DNA of 64,000 bases, from contig NZ_JAQSIP010000002.1 in the NCBI RefSeq assembly GCF_028649475.1, positions 620,001 to 684,000 of the forward strand, in the 5' to 3' direction. Under the pieces are notes generated by a model that searched no databases, was not told the DNA's origin, and saw only the letters and a list, made by a program, of their open reading frames with translations. This DNA comes from Curvibacter cyanobacteriorum (GTDB lineage: Bacteria > Pseudomonadota > Gammaproteobacteria > Burkholderiales > Burkholderiaceae_C). The translations under genes and the position numbers were made by a program. The number at the start of each line of letters is the position of its first letter. The first letter of the stretch is position 1. Of this stretch, positions 46,398 through 54,256 are shown in pieces.

Positions 46398-47159
46398 TTA
46401 GAGCGGCGGCATGCCGACGCTTTTGCCGCCGTCTACAAAGATCACCTGGCCCGTCATTTGCGAGGCCCGGGGCGAGGCCAGGAATGCGACCGTGTCGGCA
46501 ATCGTCTGCGGGCTGGCCGCGGCGCCACTGGGTTCGCGTTGTTCCAGGCTGCGTCGGACTTCGGGCGAGAAGCCCTCCAACATGCGGGTGTCAACCATGC
46601 CCGGTGCCACCGCATTGACAGCAATGCCACGCCACCGCAATTCGATCGCCATGGCGCGAACCATGCCCACGACACCGGCCTTGCTGGCGACGTAATGGGC
46701 GGCACCGGCGCCCCCCAGGTAACCACGCGATGCGATCTGGATGATGCGCCCGCCCGGCTTGAGGCGGCGCACCGCCTCCTGGGCCACGATGAAACTGCCC
46801 ACCAGGTTGACGCCCAACATGCGCCGCAGCCTGGGTGCATCGAGTTCACGCAATGCGAGCATGCTCGAGGCCATGCCGGCGTTGTTGACCACCACGTCCA
46901 AGCGCTCGAGCCCTTCAATCACCCGGGACACGCCGGCTCGGTCCTGCACATCCAGCCCTGCAGCCTGAACTGACAAACCCTGTGCTTGCAGGGCCAGGGC
47001 TTGGGTCGTGACCTCGGCCTCGTCCAGATCGGTGGCCAGCACATGAAAGCCATCGAGCGCCAGTTGCGTGGCAATCGACAGCCCGATACCCCGTGCTGCG
47101 CCAGTGACCAGGGCGCAAGCGCGTTCTTCGGGCTGGGTCGGGGGGAGCGGCGCCATCAT
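46398..47159 (-). CDS. SDR-family oxidoreductase (regulon SDR 4)
   Basis: 253-residue classical short-chain dehydrogenase with TGAARGIG, NNAG, Ser in IASRGY, and Tyr-x3-Lys as YVASK. The C terminus QMTGQVIFVDGGKSVGMPPL is typical. The start ATG at 47159 overlaps the stop of the upstream Bug gene (ATGA), with a second ATG directly after it. It is 36 bp before the degenerate SDR. It probably acts as the 3-hydroxyacyl-CoA or alcohol dehydrogenase of the minus-strand unit. Confidence 0.9.
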   Translation of the reverse strand: MMAPLPPTQPEERACALVTGAARGIGLSIATQLALDGFHVLATDLDEAEVTTQALALQAQGLSVQAAGLDVQDRAGVSRVIEGLERLDVVVNNAGMASSMLALRELDAPRLRRMLGVNLVGSFIVAQEAVRRLKPGGRIIQIASRGYLGGAGAAHYVASKAGVVGMVRAMAIELRWRGIAVNAVAPGMVDTRMLEGFSPEVRRSLEQREPSGAAASPQTIADTVAFLASPRASQMTGQVIFVDGGKSVGMPPL

Positions 47160-48154
47160 TCGAGAACGATCTGGGTTTTCTGGAGCACGTCGCTCCATTT
47201 GGCTCGTTCAGCCATGACCCGGCGTTCCAATTCCTCGGGGGTGCTGCCTTGGGGCACCACCCCCACGGCGCTGATCCGGTCGCGGACCGAGGGCATGGTC
47301 AGCACTTCGTTGATGAGTCGACTCAGTCGGTCCACGATGGCCTTGGGCGTACCGCTGCGCATGGCGATGTAGTTGATCGCGGTCACGTCGTAGCCAGGCA
47401 GGCTGGTGGCGATGGGCTGGATGTCGGTGGGGATGCCGGGCAGGCGTTGGGCCGATGACATGCCAATGGCACGCAGCTTTCCGGCTTTGACCTGCGGCAG
47501 GGCCGCCGCGCTGCTGAGGAAGGCCGTCTGCACTTGCCCACCCATCACGCCGGCCAGGGCCGGTCCTTCGCCGGTGAACGGCACCATGGTCATGTCGGTG
47601 CCCGCCAGCAAATTGAAATAGGCGCCCATGAGGTGGCCCTGGCCGCCGGTGCCTGCGGTGGCGTAGTTCACAGAGCCCGGCTTGGCCCGAGCAGCGGCAA
47701 TCAACTCGGGCACGGTTTGCACGTTCAGCTTGGGGTCAACCACCAGCAGGTAAGTTGCCGCCACCGTTTGGCTGACGGGCGCGAAATCTGCCACAGGGTC
47801 GTAGCGCACCGAACGCGGGGCCAGGTATTGGGCTGCAGGGGTGCACCACACCATCGTGTAACCATCGGGGGCCTGCTGCAAGGCGTAGGTCACGCCCACG
47901 GTGCCTGCAGCGCCGGCCTTGTTCTCGACCCAAACGTTTTGCCCCAGCTTGTCGGTCAGCGCCGCGGCCAGGATTCGGGCCACCACATCGGCACCACCAC
48001 CCGGTGGAAAGGGCACCACCAGGCGCAGGGGGCGGTTGGGCCAAGCGGCCTCTTGTGCTTGGGCTGGGAACGCGAGCGCGGCAGCGCAGCCACCCAGGCT
48101 GCCCAACAGCAGGCGGCGACGCAGGAGATTCACGTGAGAGGTGTCGGTGTTCAT
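47156..48154 (-). CDS. Bug/TctC-family periplasmic binding protein (tandem copy 1)
   Basis: 332-residue Bug protein. The leader has RRRLLLGSLGGCAAALAFPAQAQ, then PLRLVVPFPPGGGADVVARIL, VWVENKAGAAGTVGVTYAL, VNYATAGTGGQGHLMGAYF and VPFTGEGPALAGVMGG. It shares unusual blocks with the next Bug gene (YTMVWCTPAAQ / YTFIWCTPSAQ, PFTGEGPA), so the two arose by duplication. No TctA/TctB genes are present. Coupling to the SDR (ATGA) and the ligase/dehydrogenase genes implies that it binds the pathway substrate or an excreted acid. Confidence 0.9.
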   Translation of the reverse strand: MNTDTSHVNLLRRRLLLGSLGGCAAALAFPAQAQEAAWPNRPLRLVVPFPPGGGADVVARILAAALTDKLGQNVWVENKAGAAGTVGVTYALQQAPDGYTMVWCTPAAQYLAPRSVRYDPVADFAPVSQTVAATYLLVVDPKLNVQTVPELIAAARAKPGSVNYATAGTGGQGHLMGAYFNLLAGTDMTMVPFTGEGPALAGVMGGQVQTAFLSSAAALPQVKAGKLRAIGMSSAQRLPGIPTDIQPIATSLPGYDVTAINYIAMRSGTPKAIVDRLSRLINEVLTMPSVRDRISAVGVVPQGSTPEELERRVMAERAKWSDVLQKTQIVLE

Positions 48155-48207
48155 GGGGCTCAGCCTCGAAAGGGCAAGGGGAAAGGGGCGTTGGGGGTGG
48201 CGCAGGT

Positions 48208-49197
48208 TCACTCCAGCACCAGACCACTGCGCTGGACCGTGTCCTGGACGCGTTGACGCTCGGTCTGGATACGGCGCCGCAGCGCCTCGGGGGTGCTGGC
48301 GGTGGGCGACACGCCCAGTTGGGTGATGCGTTCCCGAACCGCTGGGCTTGCCAGCACGGCCTGCAGGGCTTGGCTCATCTTGTCGATGATGGGCTGAGGC
48401 GTGCCTGCGCGTGCCGCCACGTAATTGATGGCCACCAACTCAAAGCCAGCGACCGTCGCAGAGATCGCCGGCAGGCCGGGGGGCAGTCCTTCGAGTGGTT
48501 CGCTGGAGGACAGTCCGAGGGCCCGCACCCGCCCAGCCACCACATGGGGCAGGGCGCCCGCGCCACTGATGAACGCCATCTGCACATCGCCGCGCATCAG
48601 GGCCATCATGGCGGGGCCTTCGCCCGTGAAGGGCACCTGGACCAGCTCAGTTCCCGTGGCCAGGCCGAACGACGCGGCCATGTAATGCCCGAAGGTCCCT
48701 GTGCCTGCCGTTCCGTAGTTCAGCTTGCCCGCCTGGTGTTTGGCGCTGTCGATCAGATCGCGCAGCTGACGCCAAGGTTGCTGTGGGCCCACCACCAGCA
48801 AGTAAGGGGCCGTGACCACCAGGCTGACGGGGGCCAGGTCCTTCACGGGGTCGTAGCGGAGGTGTGCGGGGGACATGATCTGGGCGGAAGGGGTGCACCA
48901 GATGAAGGTGTAGCCGTCAGCCGCCGCCTGCAAGCCGGAGGTCACCCCGGTGGTGCCGCCTCCGCCGGGGCGGTTTTCCACCACCACGGCTTGACCAAGC
49001 CGATCGCCAAGGGCCTGGGCCACCAACCGGGCCACCGTGTCAGCACCACCGCCGGGTGCAGCCGGGACGATCAGTCGCACGGGGCGCTGCGGCCAGCCAT
49101 CGTTGGCCGCCTGAGCCCTGTTTGACAGCAGCCAGCACGCGCCCAGGCAGCGCGAGGCGAGGGCGGCGCCCACGCTTTGAAGCCACAGCCTTCTCAT
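48208..49197 (-). CDS. Bug/TctC-family periplasmic binding protein (tandem copy 2)
   Basis: 329-residue Bug protein with a signal peptide ending NRAQA near residue 30, then RPVRLIVPAAPGGGADTVARL, VVVENRPGGGGTTGVTSGL, LNYGTAGTGTFGHYMAASF and VPFTGEGPAMMALM. It is closely related to the gene 53 bp downstream. The ATG overlaps the stop of the AMP-forming ligase by four bases. A tandem pair inside a beta-oxidation-type operon suggests two ligands, or an uptake-plus-signalling pair. Confidence 0.9.
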   Translation of the reverse strand: MRRLWLQSVGAALASRCLGACWLLSNRAQAANDGWPQRPVRLIVPAAPGGGADTVARLVAQALGDRLGQAVVVENRPGGGGTTGVTSGLQAAADGYTFIWCTPSAQIMSPAHLRYDPVKDLAPVSLVVTAPYLLVVGPQQPWRQLRDLIDSAKHQAGKLNYGTAGTGTFGHYMAASFGLATGTELVQVPFTGEGPAMMALMRGDVQMAFISGAGALPHVVAGRVRALGLSSSEPLEGLPPGLPAISATVAGFELVAINYVAARAGTPQPIIDKMSQALQAVLASPAVRERITQLGVSPTASTPEALRRRIQTERQRVQDTVQRSGLVLE

Positions 49198-50813
49198 GCC
49201 GGGGCGAGCGCCTGTTGCGCCATCTCGCGGGCCAGTCGGTAGTCGCCCTTGCCCGTGTCTGCGCGGGGCAGGCGGTCAACCGCAATGAAATGCTTGGGCA
49301 TTTTGTAGCCCGCCAGGTAAGGGGTCAGGCCGCTGCGCAGCGCCGCCCCGTCAGGCGTCGTTGAGCCGGCCTGCAGCAGGGCCACGATCACATTGCCCCA
49401 GCGTTCATCCGGTACCCCGACCACCAGCGCGTCGTGCACGCCGGGCAGGCGCTTGAGGGCCTCTTCGACCTCCTCGACATAGATCTTCTCGCCGCCGGAA
49501 TTGATCACCAGGCTGCCGCGACCGAGCAGCTGCATCGATCCATCGGGGTGGCGGCGTACCCGGTCCCCAGGCACCGAATAGCGTTGCCCGTCGATCATCC
49601 GGAACACCTCTGCCGTCTTCTTCGGGTCACCAAAATAGCCCTCTGGCAGGGGCTCGCCCCGGGCCAGCCAGCCTTCGCCTGGCTGGTCTGCGGGCACCAG
49701 TCGTCCGTCGTCATCGATGAGGACGGTCTGAGGGCCAGGCTGGAAGCAACCCGTCGGGGTGCTGCGCTCTCGGGTGGTGATGGCGTAACCCAGGCCCGCA
49801 GCCTCGGAGGCGCCATAGATGTCGGCCAGCACCAGCCATGGCAGGTGTCGCAGCAGTCCCGCCTTGACCTCCTCACTCCACATCAAACCCGCGGAGCTGA
49901 TCACTTTGAGTGCCGACAGATCGTAGCGGCCGGGGGCCTCATCGAGGGCTGCCAGCATGGGGCGGGCAAAGACATCGCCCACGATCAGGATGCGGCTGGC
50001 ACGTTCGCGCTCGGCCAGTTGCCACAGTTCGTGTGCGCTGAAGCTGCGCTCGGCCAGCAAAAGCGCTGTGCCGCCGTTGAGCAGCTCTGCCAGTGTGCTG
50101 CTGATGCCGGCACCATGCATCAATGGGCAGGCCGGCAACACCCGGCCAGGGCTGGGGTTGGCCGCGATCAAGTCCAGGTGCTCCGCCAGACTGGTGGCGC
50201 GGCGCGCCACGAGGGGGGATTCCTGCTGGCAGGCGCGGTAATGGTGGCCTGGCCAAATCACCCCCTTCGGACGCCCGGTGGTGCCTCCGGTGTAGAGCAG
50301 CAGCGGGTCGCGAGCCTCGCGTTGAATGCCCAGGGGGCTGGCGTCACCGTCCGCGGCCCAGTCCTGGAAACGGGCTGTGGCCTCGCCTTGTCCTGCGCCG
50401 TCCAGGCAGACACGCGTGCGCAGCGCGGGCAGCTTGTCGACCAGCGCTGCCACGGTGGAGGCGTACTCCGCTTGGTACAGCAGCGCCGTGGCGCCGGCAT
50501 CCTCCAGCACGCCGGCCAGTTCGTCCACGGTGTAGCGGTAATTGAGGTTGACGTGGATGAGCCGTGATTTGAGGCAGGCGATGAACCCTTCGATGTAGCC
50601 CGGGTGGTTGCGGGAGAGAAAGGCCACGCGTTCACCACTTTGGTGGCCCGCCGCGAGCAAGGCGCGTGCAACCCGGTTGCTGCGCTGGTCAAGTGCCTGC
50701 CAGCTCACCACGTGGGGGCCATGGACTATGGCGGGCCGGTCGGGCGGCACGCGGCTGGCCACGGCGTCCAGGATGTTGGCCAGGTTCCATTGGGCATCGG
50801 TGGGGGCGCTCAT
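49194..50813 (-). CDS. AMP-forming acyl-CoA synthetase (FadD-like)
   Basis: 539-residue ANL-superfamily ligase. P-loop YTGGTTGRPKGV near residue 174, acyl-pocket motif YGASEAAGLGY near 330, SVPGDRVRRHPDGSMQLLGRGSLVINSGGEKIYVEEVEEALKRLPG around 415-460, and the catalytic Lys in ADTGKGDYR near the C terminus. The GGEKIYVEEVE form resembles ligases of steroid and cyclic-acid catabolism more than housekeeping FadD. It overlaps both neighbours by ATGA and stands between the dehydrogenase small subunit and the Bug pair. Confidence 0.9.
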   Translation of the reverse strand: MSAPTDAQWNLANILDAVASRVPPDRPAIVHGPHVVSWQALDQRSNRVARALLAAGHQSGERVAFLSRNHPGYIEGFIACLKSRLIHVNLNYRYTVDELAGVLEDAGATALLYQAEYASTVAALVDKLPALRTRVCLDGAGQGEATARFQDWAADGDASPLGIQREARDPLLLYTGGTTGRPKGVIWPGHHYRACQQESPLVARRATSLAEHLDLIAANPSPGRVLPACPLMHGAGISSTLAELLNGGTALLLAERSFSAHELWQLAERERASRILIVGDVFARPMLAALDEAPGRYDLSALKVISSAGLMWSEEVKAGLLRHLPWLVLADIYGASEAAGLGYAITTRERSTPTGCFQPGPQTVLIDDDGRLVPADQPGEGWLARGEPLPEGYFGDPKKTAEVFRMIDGQRYSVPGDRVRRHPDGSMQLLGRGSLVINSGGEKIYVEEVEEALKRLPGVHDALVVGVPDERWGNVIVALLQAGSTTPDGAALRSGLTPYLAGYKMPKHFIAVDRLPRADTGKGDYRLAREMAQQALAPA

Positions 50814-51997
50814 GCAGTCTGCTCCTGGGCGGTGGGGGGCAACGGGAGGTGGGGGGATGGCAGTGTCGCATCGGTCAAGGCCATGAAGCGATCGCGCTGA
50901 AAATCGGCGTTGCCAAAGGCCATGTCGATCATGCTCAGGCGCTTGAGGTAATGGCTGACGGCCAGCTCATCACTGGTGCCCACGCCACCGTGCAATTGCA
51001 CCGCCTGGTAGCCCACATAGAGGCCACATTGGCCCACCCGGGCCTTGGCGGCCGCGACGGCGCGTTGCCCATCAACCCCCCCGGTCTCCAGTCCGTCCAG
51101 CGCCAGTTGCAACATCGAGCGAGCCTCTTCGCAGGCGATGCGCATGTCCACGATGCGGTGCTGCAGCGCCTGGAAGCTGCCGATCGTGGTGCCAAACTGT
51201 TGGCGCACCTTGAGGTAGTCCAGCGTCATCGCACAAACTTCGTCCATGGCGCCACAAGCCTCAGCCAGGCGCGCCGTGATGGCATGGTCCACAGCGTCCT
51301 GCAGGAGCGCCAGCCCTTGCCCCTTGGGGCCCAACAGGGCCAATGGCGGTACCTCGACCCCGCGGAGCTCGAACTGGCTGATGTGCTGGTGATCGGGGCT
51401 TCGGAAGTCCGTGCGGTGCAGCCCCGGTGTGTCGGCAGGCAGCAGGAACAGCGAAATGCCTTCAGCCTGGTGGGCAGGCCCCTCGGTTCGGGCGGGAATC
51501 ACCAGCCATTGCGCCGTGTCCCCATCGGGCACCCAAGGCTTGAAGCCGTCGAGACAAAAACCGTTGCCGCTGGGTTTGGCCGTGGTCTGCACACTGTCCA
51601 GGCGGAAGTGGGCTCCGTTCTCGCCCAGGGCGGTGGCCACCCGGACGCTGCCGTCGGCAATGCCTTCAAACAGGCGCTTTTGCGGCGCCTGGCCAGCCTG
51701 TGTCAGCAGCCGAACCGCCATCACGCAGGTGCTGATGTAAGGCCCGCGGAACAGGCCCCGTCCCAAGCCCTCGGCCACGATGGCCACCTCTGCCGGGCCG
51801 GCGCCAATGCCGCCCTCGGCCTCCGGAATGAACAGGGCCAGCCAGCCCATGTCCGCCATTTGTTGCCAGTGGGCTTCATCGTACGGGGCGCCGCCAGCGC
51901 TGAGTTTGCGCCAGTGCTCGAAACGCCCGTGTTCCCGGACAAAGCGGTCCACGCCGTCCGCCAGCATCTTTTGTTCAGGGGTGTGATGGTTGTGCAT
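50810..51997 (-). CDS. Acyl-CoA dehydrogenase, small (beta) subunit type
   Basis: 395-residue acyl-CoA dehydrogenase of the class that forms alpha2beta2 enzymes (as PimD/FadE-type beta subunits). Key segments are YLKVRQQFGTTIGSFQALQHRIVDMRIACEEARSM near residue 262 and QLHGGVGTSDELAVSHYLKRL near 335. It matches the first half of the fused protein at 34908. It is 3 bp downstream of the large-subunit gene and overlaps the ligase gene by ATGA, so the two subunits should be made together. Confidence 0.92.
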   Translation of the reverse strand: MHNHHTPEQKMLADGVDRFVREHGRFEHWRKLSAGGAPYDEAHWQQMADMGWLALFIPEAEGGIGAGPAEVAIVAEGLGRGLFRGPYISTCVMAVRLLTQAGQAPQKRLFEGIADGSVRVATALGENGAHFRLDSVQTTAKPSGNGFCLDGFKPWVPDGDTAQWLVIPARTEGPAHQAEGISLFLLPADTPGLHRTDFRSPDHQHISQFELRGVEVPPLALLGPKGQGLALLQDAVDHAITARLAEACGAMDEVCAMTLDYLKVRQQFGTTIGSFQALQHRIVDMRIACEEARSMLQLALDGLETGGVDGQRAVAAAKARVGQCGLYVGYQAVQLHGGVGTSDELAVSHYLKRLSMIDMAFGNADFQRDRFMALTDATLPSPHLPLPPTAQEQTA

Positions 51998-52000
51998 GTC

Positions 52001-53185
52001 TTACAAGCCCAGTGCGCGACGCGCGATGATGTTGCGCTGGATTTCGTTGGAGCCGCCATAAATGCTGGTGACCCGACTGTGCAGGTAGGCCGTCATGGGC
52101 CCGGACTGATCCAGTGGCACCGCACCTGGCTGTGGGCCGGCCGGCGCAAAGCGGGTGGCGTCGTAGCCCAAGGTCTCGACCCACAGTTCAGTGGCTCGCT
52201 GCAGCAGTTCCGACCAGCGCAACTTCAACATCGAGCCTCGGGGCCCGGTGTCCACGCCGGCCACGTTGTCAGCCAGCATGCGCAGGCCCATTTGCTCGAT
52301 CGCCTGGACTTCTATCTCCAGTTGGCCCAGCTTGCTTCTGAACGATGGGCTCTCATACAGGGTGCGCTCGCCGTCCTGGGTTTGGCGTGCCCGCTCACGG
52401 ACTTGTTCCAACTGGCGCGACAGGCGCACCCCCAGGTTGGCGGTCAGGGCCCGTTCCCGGTCCAGCAGCACTTTGCCGTAGCTCCAGCCCTTGCCTTCCT
52501 CGCCGATCAACTGGGTGACCGGTACGCGGACCGAGTCCAGGAACACTTCGGTCACATGGGCCTGCTCATCCAGCGTGTGAAACGGCCGCACAGTGATGCC
52601 GGGCGTATCCATGTCGATCAGCAGCAGCGAAATACCGTCCTGCTTGCGCGTTTCATCGCTGGTCCTGACCAGGCAGAACATGCGGTTGGCTTCGTGGGCG
52701 TAGCTGGTCCAGAGCTTCTGACCGGTGACGACGTAATGGTCGCCATCACGGACCGCCCGGGTGCGCAGGCCTGCGAGGTCCGAGCCCGCCTGGGGTTCCG
52801 AGTAGCCCTGGCACCACCAATCGGCCCCCGACAGAATGCCCGGCAGGTAGCGGGCCTTCTGTTCGGGCGTGCCATAGGTGAAAATAATGGGCCCGATGAG
52901 CTCCAGACCTTGGTGAAACTGAGGCGGCGCGTCAGCGGCGGCAGTCTCCTGCTCGAAGATGTGGATCTGCACCGGGGTCCAACCGGTACCGCCATGTTCT
53001 TTGGGCCAGGTGGGGGCGCCCCAGCCTTGTTCAAACAAGATGCGCTGCCATTGTCTGAAGCCTTCGGGGGTGGCCCGCATGCCCGAGCGAACCCGCTGGC
53101 GCAGGGCCTCGGGCACCTGCTGTTCACAGAACCGCCGCACCTCCATCCGGAACGCGCGGTCTGATTCGTTTTGATCTAGCCTCAT
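52001..53185 (-). CDS. Acyl-CoA dehydrogenase, large (alpha) subunit type
   Basis: 394-residue partner of the next gene, resembling the pimeloyl-CoA dehydrogenase large subunit. It has WPKEHGGTGWTPVQIHIFEQE, WWCQGYSEPQAGSDLAGLRTRA (flavin and substrate contacts), GQKLWTSYA and a terminal SIYGGSNEIQRNIIARRALGL. As in the fused enzyme, Gly occupies the place of the medium-chain Glu. It is the first gene of an eight-gene minus-strand unit (52001 down to 44924). Its ATG directly adjoins operator site 4, whose GGCAGGTAAAAT is the only ribosome-site-like sequence. Confidence 0.92.
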   Translation of the reverse strand: MRLDQNESDRAFRMEVRRFCEQQVPEALRQRVRSGMRATPEGFRQWQRILFEQGWGAPTWPKEHGGTGWTPVQIHIFEQETAAADAPPQFHQGLELIGPIIFTYGTPEQKARYLPGILSGADWWCQGYSEPQAGSDLAGLRTRAVRDGDHYVVTGQKLWTSYAHEANRMFCLVRTSDETRKQDGISLLLIDMDTPGITVRPFHTLDEQAHVTEVFLDSVRVPVTQLIGEEGKGWSYGKVLLDRERALTANLGVRLSRQLEQVRERARQTQDGERTLYESPSFRSKLGQLEIEVQAIEQMGLRMLADNVAGVDTGPRGSMLKLRWSELLQRATELWVETLGYDATRFAPAGPQPGAVPLDQSGPMTAYLHSRVTSIYGGSNEIQRNIIARRALGL

Positions 53186-53186
53186 A

Positions 53187-53212
53187 TTTTACCTGCCGAT
53201 CGGTAAGTAACT
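53187..53212. promoter_or_regulatory. TetR-type operator, site 4 (touching the dehydrogenase start)
   Basis: TTTTACCTGCCGATCGGTAA continuing to 53212; core ACCTGCCGATCGGTAAGT. It lies one base from the minus-strand start codon at 53185, so a bound repressor would cover the ribosome-binding region of the DNA and block elongation or initiation there. Confidence 0.8.
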
Positions 53213-53265
53213 GATTCAAAAAAAAGCACGTCGAGGCGTGCGTCATCAATCTTCGTTCGGCATAA

Positions 53266-53291
53266 ATCTACTTGCCGACTGGTTAATAATA
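53266..53291. promoter_or_regulatory. TetR-type operator, site 5 (between divergent dehydrogenase unit and tetR 2)
   Basis: Core CTACTTGCCGACTGGTTAAT. It lies 80 bp upstream of the dehydrogenase start and 117 bp upstream of the tetR start, in AT-rich sequence fit for divergent promoters. Paired with site 4 it gives two operators in one 222-bp intergenic region. Confidence 0.75.
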
Positions 53292-53407
53292 CTGTCATTC
53301 CTGCACCACTCACAAGGCGCCCGGATCATGGTTAACCCTGTATCCCACGACCAGTCTGTGTTTGCGGGTTAACCTTTCACCATCAAGTCTTCCAGAAAGC
53401 ATCTCCT

Positions 53408-54142
53408 ATGGCATCCCGTGCTGGCACCCCACAGTCTTCGATTGAGCCAACCTCGACCGGGCACAACCGTGAAGATCAACTGCTCGACATCGCTCGACGC
53501 CTGTTCGCGAACCGCGGCTTCCATGCCACCTCGCTGCGCGACATTGCCGAGGAGGCCAAGATCACCAAGGCGGCGCTCTACTACCACTTCCCCAACAAGG
53601 ACGAGTTGTACGAGCGTGTGGTGATCCAGTCGCTGGACGCTTTGGTGCAGATGGTGGCGGCCGACGTGGCCCGCGCCAAGACGCCCACGGATCGCGTGCG
53701 GGCATTCATGCATTCCTCGGCCCACTTCCTGGACGAACACCGTGAGCACTGGCTGGCGGGCGCCAACGCATTCCGTGAGGCGGGTCAAACCGAGCGCCGG
53801 GGGGTGGCCCTGCACTTGCGCGACACCTACGAAAAGTTGCTGCGCCGTTGTGTCAGCGAAGGCATCGAGGCTGGCGAGTTCCGTGAGGTGGATGCGGCCA
53901 TGACGACCCGGTTCTTGCTCTCGGGCCTCAACTACGTCACCCGCTGGCATTCGCCGACCGGCAAATTGACGGTCAAAGAAGTCATGGGGCAGTTTGTTGA
54001 CATGGCCCTGCTGGGGCTGGCGGTGCGGGGCGCGGTGACCGAGGCGGAGCCTCCGTCGCCAGGTGTGCAGGCTGCAGAGCCACCCGCGTCGCCGCGCAAG
54101 GCTGCCGGAGCAAGTCGCAAGAAGGCGGCCCCGGCGACCTGA
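53408..54142 (+). CDS. TetR-family regulator of the catabolic island (paralogue 2)
   Basis: 244-residue TetR-family regulator, near-identical in its DNA-binding region to the one at 31617 (TSLRDIAEEAKITKAALYYHFPNKDELYERV) and similar through the ligand domain. It differs by a longer C-terminal tail rich in Pro/Ala/Lys (SPRKAAGASRKKAAPAT). It is divergent from the dehydrogenase unit with operators 4 and 5 between, so autoregulation is likely. Having two paralogues could allow two inducers or heterodimers. The start ATG at 53408 has no strong ribosome site. Confidence 0.92.
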   Translation: MASRAGTPQSSIEPTSTGHNREDQLLDIARRLFANRGFHATSLRDIAEEAKITKAALYYHFPNKDELYERVVIQSLDALVQMVAADVARAKTPTDRVRAFMHSSAHFLDEHREHWLAGANAFREAGQTERRGVALHLRDTYEKLLRRCVSEGIEAGEFREVDAAMTTRFLLSGLNYVTRWHSPTGKLTVKEVMGQFVDMALLGLAVRGAVTEAEPPSPGVQAAEPPASPRKAAGASRKKAAPAT

Positions 54143-54159
54143 AGCCGCCGGCTTTTTTT
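54143..54159 (+). terminator. Weak hairpin and T-run after tetR 2
   Basis: AGCC-GCC-GGCT immediately after the stop codon, followed by a run of T. The stem is only 4 bp. Confidence 0.45.
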
Positions 54160-54168
54160 AGCTACAAA

Positions 54169-54194
54169 ACTTACCTGTCCACAGGTAGATGTTG
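54169..54194. promoter_or_regulatory. TetR-type operator, site 6 (divergent form, before the amidohydrolase)
   Basis: ACCTGT-CC-ACAGGT is a perfect 6-bp inverted repeat within the same frame as the other sites (TTACCTG left, CAGGTAGA right), but with GTCCAC in place of GCCGAC. It is the most divergent copy and lies 63 bp before the GTG start of the amidohydrolase. Confidence 0.6.
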
Positions 54195-54256
54195 AACTGA
54201 ATTTGGATGATCGCGCCTTCAGCGCGGGCTGAGGGCGGACTTTGGGGGAGCCGCGA

